Assembly (NCBI RefSeq): GCF_900117425.1 | Contig: NZ_FPEH01000014.1 | Location: 434,001 to 498,000 of the forward strand | Source: Novosphingobium sp. NDB2Meth1 | GTDB lineage: Bacteria > Pseudomonadota > Alphaproteobacteria > Sphingomonadales > Sphingomonadaceae | Direction: 5' to 3' | Length of the DNA: 64,000 nt | In this document: positions 42,404-51,833 of the stretch, piece after piece | Numbering within the stretch: position 1 is the stretch's first letter | Layout: the number at the start of each line of letters is the position of its first letter | The notes under the pieces: generated by a model | The model's database searches: none | What the model was told of the DNA's origin: nothing | What the model saw: only the letters and a program-made list of their open reading frames with translations | Position numbers and translations under genes: made by a program

Positions 42404-42652
42404 ATGCAGTCCGAAAACCCGATGATCGCCGATTTCGTTAAGCTGCTCAACAGCGCTGCGGGCACGCTGGCCGGCATGGGCCGCGAAGCGGGCGAGACCG
42501 CGCGCGAGAAGCTGCGCGAGACCTTCGGCGGCATGGATTTCGTCAGCCGCGAGGAATTCGAGGTGGTGAAGGACATGGCCACCGCCGCGCGTGAGGAAGC
42601 TGATGCGCTGAAGGCGCGGGTTGAGGCGCTTGAGGCGAAGCTGGGCGGCTGA
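42404..42652 (+). CDS. ubiK: UbiK-family ubiquinone biosynthesis accessory factor
   Basis: An 82-residue membrane-associated coiled-coil protein that helps the Ubi complex. MQSENPMIADFVKLLNSAAG (amphipathic helix), then GREAGETAREKLRE and FVSREEFEVVKDMATAAREEADALKARVEALEAKL. ATG 42404 is the family start, although GTG 42377 is in frame. It is followed by an inverted repeat that can terminate transcription. Confidence 0.85.
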   Translation: MQSENPMIADFVKLLNSAAGTLAGMGREAGETAREKLRETFGGMDFVSREEFEVVKDMATAAREEADALKARVEALEAKLGG

Positions 42653-42694
42653 CTCAAAGTCCTGCCGCAAGTCCCTAACCCCAGTCCGCTCACC

Positions 42695-42752
42695 CTGAGC
42701 TTGTCGAAGGGTGTTGGCACAACCGTCCCGTATAATGCTTCGACAAGCTCAG
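42695..42752. repeat. Inverted repeat CTGAGCTTGTCGAAG
   Basis: Perfect 15-bp arms 42695-42709 and 42738-42752 around a 28-base loop. The same 15-mer occurs at about 29818 and 32897, so it is a dispersed intergenic repeat of this genome. Confidence 0.8.
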
Positions 42753-42789
42753 CATGAGCGGGTGGTGGGAGATTTTCTCGAGCTTAGTC

Positions 42790-43998
42790 CTAAAGCCCCG
42801 CCGCTTTCAGCGCCTGATCCAGATCCTCGATCACGTCATCGGGATCTTCCAGCCCCACGTTGAGCCGCAGCATGCCTTCGCCCACGCCCATGTCGGCGCG
42901 GGTTTCGGGGCCGACGCCGTGGTGGGTAGTCGAGGCCGGGTGGCACATCAGCGAGCGCGAATCGCCGATGTTGTTCGAGATATCGACGAGGCGCAGCGCA
43001 TCGAGCAGGGCGTGGGCCTGCGCCCGCCCGCCCGGAACGTCGAGGCTCATGATCGAGCCGCCGGCGAGCATCTGCTTCTGCGCCAACGCGAACTGCGGGT
43101 GGCTGGGAAGGAACGGATAGCGCACCGTCGGCACGCGGCCTTCGATGAACTGCGCGACTTTCAGCGCGTTCTCGCTCTGGCGGCGGATGCGCAGGTCGAG
43201 CGTTTCGAGGCCCTTGAGCACGACCCATGCGTTGAACGGCGCGATGTTCGGCCCGGTGTTGCGCTGGAAGGGCAGGAGTTTGCCGTCGATGAATTCCTTG
43301 GAGCCCACGACCGCCCCCGCCAGCACGCGGCCTTGCCCGTCCATCATCTTGGTGGCCGAATAGGCGACGACATCCGCGCCGAAATCGAGCGGGCGCTGGA
43401 GCGCACTGGTCGCAAAGGCGTTGTCGACGACGGTAGTGATGCCATGTTTGCGCGCCAGGGTGCAGACGAACTCGAGATCGACGAGGTCCATCGTCGGGTT
43501 CGCAGGGCTTTCGAAGAAGAACACCTTGGTGTTGGGCCGGATCGCGGCTTCCCACGCGGCATTGTTGCCCGCGTCGATGGTCGTGCCTTCGATGCCGAAG
43601 CGCGGCAGCAGGTTGTCGACCAGCCAGCGGCACGAGCCGAACGCGGCCTTGGCGGCGACGATGTGGTCCCCGGCGGACAGCTGGCAGAGCAGGGCGGTGG
43701 TCATCGCAGCCATGCCGCTCGCCTGCGCGCGGCAGGCCTCGGCGCCTTCGAGGAGGGCGATGCGTTCTTCCAGCATCTGCACCGTGGGGTTCTGCAGGCG
43801 CGAATAGGTCATGCCGTCGTCCTCGCCGGCAAAGCGCGCGGCAACGGTGGCGGCATCGTCGTAGGAATAGCCGGAGGTGAGGAACAGGGCTTCCGAGGTC
43901 TCGCCCATTTCCGAACGCCACGTGCCGCCGCGCACGGCCTGCGTTGCGGGGCGCCAGTTGGCGGTGATCGAGCGGTCCTGACCGGTGGTGCGTTTCAT
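42790..43998 (-). CDS. metZ: O-succinylhomoserine sulfhydrylase
   Basis: Direct sulfhydrylation route to homocysteine in methionine synthesis; PLP-dependent. The 402-residue protein has SGYSYDDAATVAARFAGEDDG, YSRLQNPTVQMLEERIALLEG, ASGMAAMTTALL, DNAFATSALQRPLDFGADVV and the PLP-lysine motif YSATKMMDGQGR, typical of MetZ rather than MetB or MetC. A transcription space with repeats separates it from ubiK. Confidence 0.9.
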   Translation of the reverse strand: MKRTTGQDRSITANWRPATQAVRGGTWRSEMGETSEALFLTSGYSYDDAATVAARFAGEDDGMTYSRLQNPTVQMLEERIALLEGAEACRAQASGMAAMTTALLCQLSAGDHIVAAKAAFGSCRWLVDNLLPRFGIEGTTIDAGNNAAWEAAIRPNTKVFFFESPANPTMDLVDLEFVCTLARKHGITTVVDNAFATSALQRPLDFGADVVAYSATKMMDGQGRVLAGAVVGSKEFIDGKLLPFQRNTGPNIAPFNAWVVLKGLETLDLRIRRQSENALKVAQFIEGRVPTVRYPFLPSHPQFALAQKQMLAGGSIMSLDVPGGRAQAHALLDALRLVDISNNIGDSRSLMCHPASTTHHGVGPETRADMGVGEGMLRLNVGLEDPDDVIEDLDQALKAAGL

Positions 43999-44069
43999 GG
44001 GCCAAGGCCTTAGTTTTGTGGGGGCAACGGTGCAAGCACTGCCATTGCCCTAATGGCCCGGAACGGGGT

Positions 44070-45392
44070 ATGCGCGCGCCTTCCATGACGCTGCTTTCCC
44101 GCATCATTTCGCCGCTTACTGCACCGCGCCGCGCGGACGGCGATCCCTTGGTGTGGTGCTGGGTGATCACGCTGGCGTTCCTGGTGGTGGTGCTGCACCG
44201 GCTGGGCACGCCATCGAAGATCATGTTCGACGAGGTGCACTACCTACCGGCTGCGCGGCGCCTGATCGCGCTTTCGAGCCGGTTGAACCCCGAACATCCG
44301 CTGCTGGGCAAGGAGTTCATCGCGCTGGGCATGCTGGTGGCGGGTGACGGGCCGTTCGGCTGGCGCCTGCCCAATGCGCTGCTGGGCACGCTCGGGCTGT
44401 TTGCCGCGATGCGCGCGCTGTGGTGGGCGAGCTTGTCGCGGCCTGCCACGCTGCTGTTCGGGTTCCTCTTCGCGACCAATTTCATCTGGTTCGTGCTGAG
44501 CCGGATCGCGATGCTCGACATGGCGATGGCGAGTATGATGGCGCTCGCGTTCTGGCAGGCGGCACTGGCGTGGCGCAGGGGAAGCCGCCTGCATCTGGCG
44601 CTCTGCGGTATGTTTCTCGGCCTCTCGCTCGGCGGCAAGTGGAATGGCGCGCCGATCCTTGCGCTGCCGGGGCTTCTGTTCGCGTGGGACCGCTGGTGGG
44701 CGCTCGCCGGGCGGCGGCGCGCGTTCCTGATCGCGCGCGATGCGGGGCCGATCCCCGGCGTCTCGCTGCTGGAAGCGGCGGTCTGGCTCGGCATGGTGCC
44801 GCTGATCGCCTATTTCGCAACCTTTGCGCCCGCGTTCTTCTACAAGGTGCAGCCGCTCACCCTGCAAGGGCTGATCCCGTGGCAGGGCTACATGCTGAAG
44901 CTGCAGGACAGCGTGGTGAAGCCGCATCTCTACCAGAGCCGGTGGTGGCAGTGGGTGTTCAACATCCGACCCATCTGGTTCTTCTATTCCCCGTGGGACG
45001 GGGCGCAGCGCGGGGTGCTGTGTCTGGGCAATCCCTTCACGATGCTGGCCGGGCTCCCGGCGCTGCTGCTGTGCCTGTGGGCGGGCGTGCGCAAGGGGGA
45101 CCGGCTGCGCGGGGCGGTGGTGGTGCTCTATGTCGCCAGCCTGATCTTCTGGGCGATCAACGGCAAGCCGGTGCAGTTCTACTACCACTATGCGCTCGCC
45201 AGCGTGTTCCTGATGGCGGCGCTGGCCCTGGTGCTGGCGCAGTGGTGGGAGCAGAGGCGGCGCTGGCCGGGGGCGCTGGTCGTGGTGCTGTCGGGGATGC
45301 TGTTTATCGGGTTCTACCCGATCCTCTCGGCAGGCGCGCTGCCGGGGAAGCTTTCCTATCGGGATTACACGTGGCTCGATAGCTGGCGTTAG
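44070..45392 (+). CDS. PMT-type membrane mannosyltransferase (phospholipid carrier-dependent)
   Basis: A 440-residue multi-spanning protein. The first lumenal loop has FDEVHYLPAARRLI with the acidic pair needed for catalysis in GT-C/PMT enzymes and NPEHPLLGKEFIALGM. RIAMLDMAMAS and KWNGAPILALPG also occur, and the C-terminal four-helix domain is typical of PMT_4TMC. It should transfer a sugar from polyprenyl phosphate to protein or envelope glycan. The neighbouring GT2-GtrA gene (45553) may supply the polyprenyl-phosphate sugar. The start could also be ATG 44085. Confidence 0.82.
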   Translation: MRAPSMTLLSRIISPLTAPRRADGDPLVWCWVITLAFLVVVLHRLGTPSKIMFDEVHYLPAARRLIALSSRLNPEHPLLGKEFIALGMLVAGDGPFGWRLPNALLGTLGLFAAMRALWWASLSRPATLLFGFLFATNFIWFVLSRIAMLDMAMASMMALAFWQAALAWRRGSRLHLALCGMFLGLSLGGKWNGAPILALPGLLFAWDRWWALAGRRRAFLIARDAGPIPGVSLLEAAVWLGMVPLIAYFATFAPAFFYKVQPLTLQGLIPWQGYMLKLQDSVVKPHLYQSRWWQWVFNIRPIWFFYSPWDGAQRGVLCLGNPFTMLAGLPALLLCLWAGVRKGDRLRGAVVVLYVASLIFWAINGKPVQFYYHYALASVFLMAALALVLAQWWEQRRRWPGALVVVLSGMLFIGFYPILSAGALPGKLSYRDYTWLDSWR

Positions 45393-45402
45393 GGCTTTGG
45401 CC

Positions 45403-45545
45403 CTCCCCATTTTCGCGAAGCGCAAATGGGGAGGTGGCAGCCCGTAGGGCTGACGGAGGGGTTCTTCCCTGCCGCATTTGCCCCTCCGACCCGCCTGCGG
45501 CGGGCCACCTCCCCGTTTGTGCCTACGGCAAAAACAGGGAGGACC
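45403..45545. repeat. Intergenic repeat element, inverted relative to 32884-33037
   Basis: It shows CCTCCCCATTTTCG, AAATGGGGAGGTGGCAGCCC, GGGCTGACGGAGGGGTTCTTC, CCCCTCCGACCCGCCTGCGG and GCCACCTCCCCGTTTGTG in that order, the mirror of the element between purM and purN. Both copies are internally palindromic, like a MITE or composite REP. It separates two convergent genes. Confidence 0.7.
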
Positions 45546-45552
45546 TTCAGGC

Positions 45553-46674
45553 TCAGTACTTGCCCCAGACGAACTTGCTTGAAAGCGCGAAGTTCCAAAC
45601 CGAGCCGACGACAATGCCGATGATCGCGGCGGGATAGGCATGGAAGCCCATGCGCATCAGCGCGGCGGCGGCGCCGACATTGGCGAGGAGGCCGACCGAG
45701 CAGGTGGCAGCAAATTTGAGCCAGCCGCGCAGCAGCGGCATGAAGCCGCGCAGGCGCTTGTCGGCATAAGTCAGCTCGTTGTTGAGCATGAAGTTGAACG
45801 TCATCGCGACCACGGCGGCACTGGTCTGCGCGATGATGAATTCGATCTGGTCCGACCAGTTGTGGTACAGCACCTTCTGCCCGAACGCGCCGAGCACAGA
45901 GGCGAGGACGGCCATGTGGACGATCACGCCGAGGCCGCCGATCGTGCCGAACAGGGCAAACCGCGTCGGGATGATGCGGCCAAGCCACTTGTCGTAAAGG
46001 CCGATCAGGAACTCGAACACCACGGTGCGGTCGAGCTTGCTCTCGCCTTCGGCGCGGGCGGCGAAGTTCATCGGGAATTCCTTGACGCGCAGCGGCGCGT
46101 CGACCGTGGCGAGGATGTCGAGCAGGATCTTGAAGCCCACGCCCGAAAGGCGGTGCGCATCGGCGCGGAGGGTTTCGGCGCGCAGCATGAAGAAGCCGCT
46201 CATCGGATCGGAGAGCTGCACACCGGTGACGCGGCGCGCGATGCGGTTGGCAAGGCCGGATGCCTTGACGCGGTCGGGCCGGCCCCAGGCTTCGGTGCTC
46301 GCGCCTTCGGCGAAGCGCGAGGCGTAGGCGACGTCGTAGTCCCCGCCGCTCACCGCTTCGTACATGCCGGGGAGGAGCGCGGGATCGTGCTGGTGGTCGG
46401 CGTCCATCACCGCGACGACCGGCGCGGCGGTGGCGCACATGCCCTCGATCGCGGCGGAAGCGAGGCCGCGGCGGCCGATGCGCTCGATCACGCGGACGCG
46501 CGGATCATCGCGCCCAATGCGGCGCGCTTCCTCGGCGGTGCCGTCCGGGCTGTTGTCGTCGACGAAGATCGCCTCCCACGCGAGGCCCTTGAGCGCCGCA
46601 TCGAGGCGCTCGACCATCGGCGCGATGTTCTTGCGTTCGTTGTACGTGGGCAGAATGACGGCAAGTTGCAGCAT
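45553..46674 (-). CDS. GT2 polyprenol-phosphate glycosyltransferase with C-terminal GtrA domain
   Basis: A 373-residue, two-part protein. Residues about 1-230 are a DPM1-like GT2 domain (VILPTYNERKNIAPMV, FVDDNSPDGTAEEA, metal-binding VMDADHQHDPALLP, SDPMSGFFMLR). Residues about 240-370 are four membrane helices of the GtrA type (FALFGTIGGLGVIVHMAVLA...WNFALSSKFVWGKY). It makes a polyprenyl-phosphate sugar and may flip it for a GT-C enzyme such as the one encoded at 44070. Confidence 0.88.
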   Translation of the reverse strand: MLQLAVILPTYNERKNIAPMVERLDAALKGLAWEAIFVDDNSPDGTAEEARRIGRDDPRVRVIERIGRRGLASAAIEGMCATAAPVVAVMDADHQHDPALLPGMYEAVSGGDYDVAYASRFAEGASTEAWGRPDRVKASGLANRIARRVTGVQLSDPMSGFFMLRAETLRADAHRLSGVGFKILLDILATVDAPLRVKEFPMNFAARAEGESKLDRTVVFEFLIGLYDKWLGRIIPTRFALFGTIGGLGVIVHMAVLASVLGAFGQKVLYHNWSDQIEFIIAQTSAAVVAMTFNFMLNNELTYADKRLRGFMPLLRGWLKFAATCSVGLLANVGAAAALMRMGFHAYPAAIIGIVVGSVWNFALSSKFVWGKY

Positions 46675-46685
46675 GACGGGCGCGC

Positions 46686-47741
46686 TTACAGCCTTGCGAG
46701 CACCGCGTCACCAATTTCCGTAGTTCCCGCCGTTCCGCCGAGATCGCGGCCAAGAATGCCATCCGCCAGCGTGCGCGCGACGGCGGCTTCGACGCGGTCT
46801 GCCGCATCGGCCAGGCCGAGCGAGTGGCGCAGCAGCATCGCGAGCGAGAGGATTGTCGCCATCGGATTGGCGAGACCCTTGCCGGCGATGTCCGGCGCGG
46901 AGCCGTGGATCGGTTCATAGAGGCCGAAGGTGCCGTGCGCGGTCTGCCGTTCGCCGAGCGAGGCCGAGGCGAGCATGCCGATCGAGCCGACGCACATCGA
47001 GGCGAGATCGGAGAGGATGTCGCCGAACAGGTTGCCGGTAACCATCACGTCGAACTGGCCGGGGCTCTTGACCAGCTGCATCGCGGCATTGTCGACATAC
47101 ATGTGTTCAAGCGCGACGTCCGGATAGTCCTTGGCGACTTCGATCACCACGTCGCGCCAGAGCTGCGAGGTCTCAAGCACGTTGGCCTTGTCGACCGAGC
47201 AAAGGCGCTTGCCTCGGCCCTGCGCGGCGCGGAAGCCGGCGTGCGCGATGCGGCGCACTTCGCTTTCGTTGTAGGACATCATGTCCCAGCCTTCCCGCTC
47301 GCCGCTCGCCGTCGTGCGGAAGCCCTTCTCGCCGAAATAGACGTCGCCATTGAGTTCGCGCACGATGAGGAGGTCGATCACGCCGGCAACTTCAGGGCGC
47401 AGCGCCGAGTGGCTCTCGAGCCCGGCAAAGACCTTGGCGGGGCGCAAGTTGGCAAACAAGGTCAAGGCCTTGCGCAGGCCGAGGATCGCCTGCTCGGGGC
47501 GCAAGTGGCGCTCCAGCGCGTCGCAGGCCGGATCGCCGACCGCGCCGAACAGGACGCCGTCCGAGGCTTCAGCCAGCGCCAGCGTCTCGGGCGGCAGCGG
47601 ATGGCCTTTGGCGTGGTAGGCTGCGCCGCCGACGAGCGCCTCCTCGCGTTCGATGCCGAGATCCATTGCATCGAGCACACGCAGCGCTTCGTGCGTGACT
47701 TCGGGGCCGATGCCGTCGCCCGGCAGAACTGCAATCTTCAT
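46686..47741 (-). CDS. leuB: 3-isopropylmalate dehydrogenase
   Basis: Leucine synthesis: oxidative decarboxylation of 3-isopropylmalate with NAD. The 351-residue protein has [67 protein letters not shown] and [28 protein letters not shown], all diagnostic. It is the gene downstream of recO on the same strand and may be co-transcribed with the glycosyltransferase that follows by 11 nt. Confidence 0.95.
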   Translation of the reverse strand: MKIAVLPGDGIGPEVTHEALRVLDAMDLGIEREEALVGGAAYHAKGHPLPPETLALAEASDGVLFGAVGDPACDALERHLRPEQAILGLRKALTLFANLRPAKVFAGLESHSALRPEVAGVIDLLIVRELNGDVYFGEKGFRTTASGEREGWDMMSYNESEVRRIAHAGFRAAQGRGKRLCSVDKANVLETSQLWRDVVIEVAKDYPDVALEHMYVDNAAMQLVKSPGQFDVMVTGNLFGDILSDLASMCVGSIGMLASASLGERQTAHGTFGLYEPIHGSAPDIAGKGLANPMATILSLAMLLRHSLGLADAADRVEAAVARTLADGILGRDLGGTAGTTEIGDAVLARL

Positions 47742-47759
47742 CAGGTCATCCTTGGGATA

Positions 47760-48374
47760 TCAGTGCGCGCCGCCATCGATCCGCCTGAATCGCTCGATCA
47801 GGATGGCGCGCGCCGCCATACCATCGCGGCGCGGATCGGCAAGCAGGTGCTTGGCAAGCGCAAGGCCCTGCCGGTCGAGGCGGGCGAGCAGGCGCTCCCA
47901 CGGCTCGTCCGGCGGCGGCGGCTGGGCATGGCCATAGCCGATCTCCTGCAGCAGCAGCGCCTCATACCCTGCGACCGCGCGGGCCCACCCGCGCGCGGAA
48001 GGCGCGTGGCAGATCGCGTCGAGCACGGCTTCGAGTGCGCCGTGGATCGCCGGGAAAGGCTGGCCTTCGGGGAGCGCGCGCGCGGTGAGCGTGGTGACCC
48101 AGCCGATCCCGGCACTTGCCAGCGGCTCGGTCAACCAGGGGCCGCGGCTGGTGACAAGCTCCAGCCTCGCCGAGGGCAGCTGGCTGGCGGCGCGTGCGAT
48201 GATCTCTGCGGCAACGAGATTGCCCGGTATGATCACGGGTCGCAGCGTACGACCGCGTGCACCGGCGACATAGCCGGCAACAAGGCCGTGGTCCGCCGTC
48301 AGCAGCCGCACGACCGCGCCATGCTCGCCATGGGCGCGTACGGCACAGACAATCGCGGGGGCCCTTATGAGCAT
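47760..48374 (-). CDS. recO: DNA repair protein RecO
   Basis: RecF-pathway mediator that loads RecA with RecR. The 204-residue protein has an N-terminal OB-fold (PAIVCAVRAHGEHGAVVRLLTADHGLVAGYVAGARGR) and a helical C-terminal part (GYEALLLQEIGYG). It lies upstream of leuB. The length is a little shorter than many homologues (about 230-240), and I see no cysteine zinc ribbon, which is often absent in alphaproteobacteria. Confidence 0.85.
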   Translation of the reverse strand: MLIRAPAIVCAVRAHGEHGAVVRLLTADHGLVAGYVAGARGRTLRPVIIPGNLVAAEIIARAASQLPSARLELVTSRGPWLTEPLASAGIGWVTTLTARALPEGQPFPAIHGALEAVLDAICHAPSARGWARAVAGYEALLLQEIGYGHAQPPPPDEPWERLLARLDRQGLALAKHLLADPRRDGMAARAILIERFRRIDGGAH

Positions 48375-48483
48375 GGGGGGATCAGCATGGCTTGCGTGTG
48401 CAGTTTACCACAGGTGGCGGCAAGGCGGCGAATGGATGAATCCCCCGTTGGAACCCGGGCCGACTTGGGTTAGCTTGTCGCAT

Positions 48484-48882
48484 ATGAAACAGCTCTTCCA
48501 GCATGCTGCCGTGACGGAGGGAGTGACCGTGCGTGTCGCGGTCAATTTCCTGCCCGAACAGTCGCGCATCGATGCCGGCAAATGGTTCTGGGTCTATCAT
48601 ATCCGGATCGAAAACGGCTCCGACCAATCGATTCGCCTGCTCACGCGGCACTGGCGCATCACCGACGGGCGGGGGATGATCAACTTCGTCGATGGTGACG
48701 GCGTGGTCGGTGAACAGCCGCTGCTCGCGCCGGGCGCCTCGCATGATTATGTGTCGGGCTGCCCGCTTGGCACGCCGCATGGCAGCATGGAAGGCCACTA
48801 CACGATGGAGCGGGCCGATGGCTCGCTGGTCGACGTGGCGATCCCCTTCTTCCCCCTCGCTGCGCCTGCAACTGCGAACTGA
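48484..48882 (+). CDS. apaG: ApaG/CorD-like protein
   Basis: A 132-residue protein of the ApaG (DUF525) family, a fibronectin-III-like fold linked with metal sensitivity and diadenosine tetraphosphate metabolism. TEGVTVRVAVNFLPEQSR, WFWVYHIRIENGSDQSIRLLTRHWRI, DGDGVVGEQPLLAPGASHDY and PHGSMEGHYTM are family motifs. The ATG is 48484, after a GC-rich leader. The LysR gene follows by 9 nt. Confidence 0.92.
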   Translation: MKQLFQHAAVTEGVTVRVAVNFLPEQSRIDAGKWFWVYHIRIENGSDQSIRLLTRHWRITDGRGMINFVDGDGVVGEQPLLAPGASHDYVSGCPLGTPHGSMEGHYTMERADGSLVDVAIPFFPLAAPATAN

Positions 48883-48891
48883 GCTGGCAGG

Positions 48892-49704
48892 ATGAAGCGG
48901 ACCCATCTGCCGCTCAATGGCTTGCGTGTGCTCGATGCGGCGGCGCGGCACCTGTCGTTCACTCGCGCGGCGGATGAACTGGCCGTCACTCCCGCGGCGG
49001 TCGGCCAGCAGATTCGAGCCCTCGAAGACCTGCTCGGCGTGGTGCTGTTCCGCCGCACCACCAAGGGCTTGGTGCTGACGGACGAAGCGATCTCCGGGCT
49101 CGATGCTATCCGCGAGGGCTTCCTGCGCTTCGAGGAAGGCGTGCAGGCGATGCAGGCCGGGCAATCGAGCCATGTCTATACCGTGGCGTGCCCGCGCGAT
49201 TTCTTTGCTGCATGGCTCTCTCCGCGCCTCGCCGCGTTCCGCCTCGCCAATCCGGGCCTGCGGTTCGCGCTGGTCGGCAGCGACGGCGATCTCGACTTTA
49301 CCGAGGCCAATCTCAATCTGGCGGTGCGTTGGGCGGAAGGGCCCGGCGATCTCGAAGGCATCGCGCTGGGCGAGCCGTTGATGCAGATCGTCGCGGCACC
49401 GGGTGCTGGTCAAGACGCGCCTTGGATCGCCTGGCCCGGTGACCCTGCTCCGGAGGGCGAGGCGCGCGAGACGCAGTTTTCGGTGGGCGATGGCGGCACG
49501 GCGATCAGTGCGGCGGCCGCAGGACTCGGCAAGGCGCGCGTGCCGCTCATGCTGGCGGAAAGCGCGATCGCAGCGGGCAAGGTCGTCCCGCTCGGGCAGC
49601 CGGTTCGTTGCCGACGCTCCTACTGGCTCGTCGCCCCGCTCCCACAGTGGCGCCAGAAGAAGGTCAAGGCGCTGGTGGCCGCGCTGACGGGCACTGCGGG
49701 GTAA
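48892..49704 (+). CDS. LysR-family regulator (GcvA-like)
   Basis: A 270-residue transcription regulator. The winged helix-turn-helix is at residues about 6-65 (PLNGLRVLDAAARHLSFTRAADELAVTPAAVGQQIRALEDLLG). The effector domain has the GcvA-like FFAAWLSPRLAAFRLANPGLRFALVGS and LAVRWAEGP. The target is unknown; its usual divergent partner gene is not present, since apaG is upstream in the same direction. Confidence 0.85.
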   Translation: MKRTHLPLNGLRVLDAAARHLSFTRAADELAVTPAAVGQQIRALEDLLGVVLFRRTTKGLVLTDEAISGLDAIREGFLRFEEGVQAMQAGQSSHVYTVACPRDFFAAWLSPRLAAFRLANPGLRFALVGSDGDLDFTEANLNLAVRWAEGPGDLEGIALGEPLMQIVAAPGAGQDAPWIAWPGDPAPEGEARETQFSVGDGGTAISAAAAGLGKARVPLMLAESAIAAGKVVPLGQPVRCRRSYWLVAPLPQWRQKKVKALVAALTGTAG

Positions 49705-49817
49705 GTTCGTATCGCGGCAGTTTCTATCCGCTCCGGGTATTAAAGTTCTCCAATTGCGCCGATAATTCGTCCCCGACCTTGAGAAGGCGTTAACTCTCCG
49801 CGCCGTAAACCGCCGCG

Positions 49818-51833
49818 ATGGTGAGTAGCGAACCTAGATCCGGTGTGCATGGGCGCGCTCGGCGCTGGCTGCGCGGATTTGTCCGCAGCTTGCGGTGCTA
49901 CGGGCGCCATTGGCAGCAGCGTCCGGGCGATGCCTTCACCGAAGCCTACGCGCTCAGCGTCTCGCATCGCGCCCCGCTGCTTTACCTTGTCGTGGTGTTC
50001 AACACGCTGCTGGTGGCAAGCTGCTTCTATGGCACTGCGCCCCGATTGCTGGTGCTGATGGGCCCGGTCCTGAGCCTCGTCGCAGTGCAGCGCGCGTGGC
50101 ACTGGATGCCGGACAAAGTCGCCGGACGGCCGGTCGAGGGGCTGCGCAGCGATCTCGACGGGATGCAGCGGCTGGGTGGCTGGGCGGCGCTGCTGTTCGT
50201 CGCCTGGTCACTCGGGCTCTATCCCTATGGCGATCCCGGCCAGCGCGAATTGCTGCATTTCGTCATCGCGGTGACGATGTTCTCGGCGGTGCTCGGCATG
50301 GCCAATTCTCCGCAGACCGCGCTGCGGCTGGGGACCGCCTTCACCCTGCCATGGAGCCTGTTCTTGCTGGCGAGCGGGCATCCCGATGCGGTGCCGATCG
50401 CGCTCGCACAGGTGTTCATCACCGTGATCCTGCTGGCGATGACGCAGATCCAGCACCGCGATTTCGTGCGGCTGGAACTGTCTCGCCAGTTGCTGGTGCG
50501 GCGCGAACGCCAGACGGCGGAGCTTGCCAGCGCGCACTACCGGCAGGCGACTGTCGACCACCTCACCGGAGGGCGCAACCGCCGGGCCATTCTCGACAGC
50601 CTTGAAGAGCACCTCGCCGCGCCGCACGATGTGGTGCGGCCCTGGCTCGCGCTGTTCGATCTCGACGGTTTCAAGCACGTCAACGATACCTATGGCCATG
50701 CGGCGGGCGATCACGTGCTGCGGACGGTCAACCAGCGCATCGGGCTGATCGAGGGCGTGACCGCGCATGGCCGGCTTGGCGGCGATGAGTTTGCGATCCT
50801 GTTCGACGGGGCCTTCGATGCCGAAGCGGTGGTCGCGGCGGCTCGCGTGCTCTCGCTCGCCATTCGCCAGCCGATCCCGTTCAACGGCGCGACCTTGCGG
50901 CTGTTCGGTTCGATCGGCCTCTACCGCGCTGATGGCGATACCGTTTCCCACTGCCTCGAACGGGCCGACGCGGCGCTCTACAAGGCCAAGGAATTGGGCG
51001 ACGGCGCCATTGCCAAGTTCGGCCCGCATGATGAAGTCGCGCTGCAGCGCCGGATCGCGGTGATGCGCCAGTTCAATGACTGCCCGCTCGAGGACCGGCT
51101 GCGGCTGCTCTACCAGCCGATCTTCGATTGCCGCGACGGCCGCGTGGTTGGCATGGAAGCGCTGGCGCGCTGGTCGCCGGATGGAATCGAATGGCAGACG
51201 CCGGGCGAGTTTCTGGCGATCGCCGATGCGACCGGACGGACCGGCGAGCTCACCCGGCTCGTGCTGGCGCGGACCTTGGCGGAATGCCGACCTTGGGAGA
51301 CCGGCCTCGAAGTCTCGATCAACCTCGCCGCGCGCGATGTGGTGCGCGAGGGGATGGCCGAGACGATTGCCGCGATCGTGGAGGATGCCGGGGCGAGCCC
51401 GGCTTCCGTCATGCTGGAGGTTACCGAGCGCGCGCTGCAGATCGATCCGCGGCGCGCGGCGGCGCAGCTGGCGGCTTTCCGTGACAGGGGTTTCCGCATC
51501 GCGCTCGATGATTTCGGCGCGGGCTGGTCAAGCCTGTCGCAGCTGCGCGACCTGCCGCTCGACCGGATCAAGCTCGACCGGGCACTGGTCGGCGCGCTTT
51601 CCAGCGATCCCGGGGCGCGGGCGGTGACGGGCATGATCGTCGCGCTGGCGTGGCAGCTGGGAATTGGCTGCTCGATCGAGGGCGTGGAAAGCGAAGCGCA
51701 GGCGGATGCCGCCCGCGCGCTCGGCATTCACCTGATGCAGGGGTATCATTTTGCCCGGCCCGAGCCTGCGGTACAGGCACTTCGGCTCTATGCCGGTCTC
51801 CTCGGCCCGGCCTCAGCAGTGGGTATCCGGTAG
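49818..51833 (+). CDS. GGDEF-EAL cyclic-di-GMP enzyme
   Basis: A 671-residue protein with about six N-terminal membrane helices (residues about 50-215), then a GGDEF cyclase domain (ALFDLDGFKHVNDTYGHAAGD and an intact RLGGDEFAILF, around residue 320). An EAL phosphodiesterase domain follows (GMEALARWSPDG with intact EAL, SINLAARD, ALDDFGAGWSSLSQLRDLPLDRIKLDR, IEGVESEAQA). Both domains keep catalytic motifs; no RxxD inhibition site is seen before GGDEF. It makes or degrades c-di-GMP in response to a membrane signal. It converges with the efflux gene, overlapping by 21 nt. Confidence 0.92.
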   Translation: MVSSEPRSGVHGRARRWLRGFVRSLRCYGRHWQQRPGDAFTEAYALSVSHRAPLLYLVVVFNTLLVASCFYGTAPRLLVLMGPVLSLVAVQRAWHWMPDKVAGRPVEGLRSDLDGMQRLGGWAALLFVAWSLGLYPYGDPGQRELLHFVIAVTMFSAVLGMANSPQTALRLGTAFTLPWSLFLLASGHPDAVPIALAQVFITVILLAMTQIQHRDFVRLELSRQLLVRRERQTAELASAHYRQATVDHLTGGRNRRAILDSLEEHLAAPHDVVRPWLALFDLDGFKHVNDTYGHAAGDHVLRTVNQRIGLIEGVTAHGRLGGDEFAILFDGAFDAEAVVAAARVLSLAIRQPIPFNGATLRLFGSIGLYRADGDTVSHCLERADAALYKAKELGDGAIAKFGPHDEVALQRRIAVMRQFNDCPLEDRLRLLYQPIFDCRDGRVVGMEALARWSPDGIEWQTPGEFLAIADATGRTGELTRLVLARTLAECRPWETGLEVSINLAARDVVREGMAETIAAIVEDAGASPASVMLEVTERALQIDPRRAAAQLAAFRDRGFRIALDDFGAGWSSLSQLRDLPLDRIKLDRALVGALSSDPGARAVTGMIVALAWQLGIGCSIEGVESEAQADAARALGIHLMQGYHFARPEPAVQALRLYAGLLGPASAVGIR

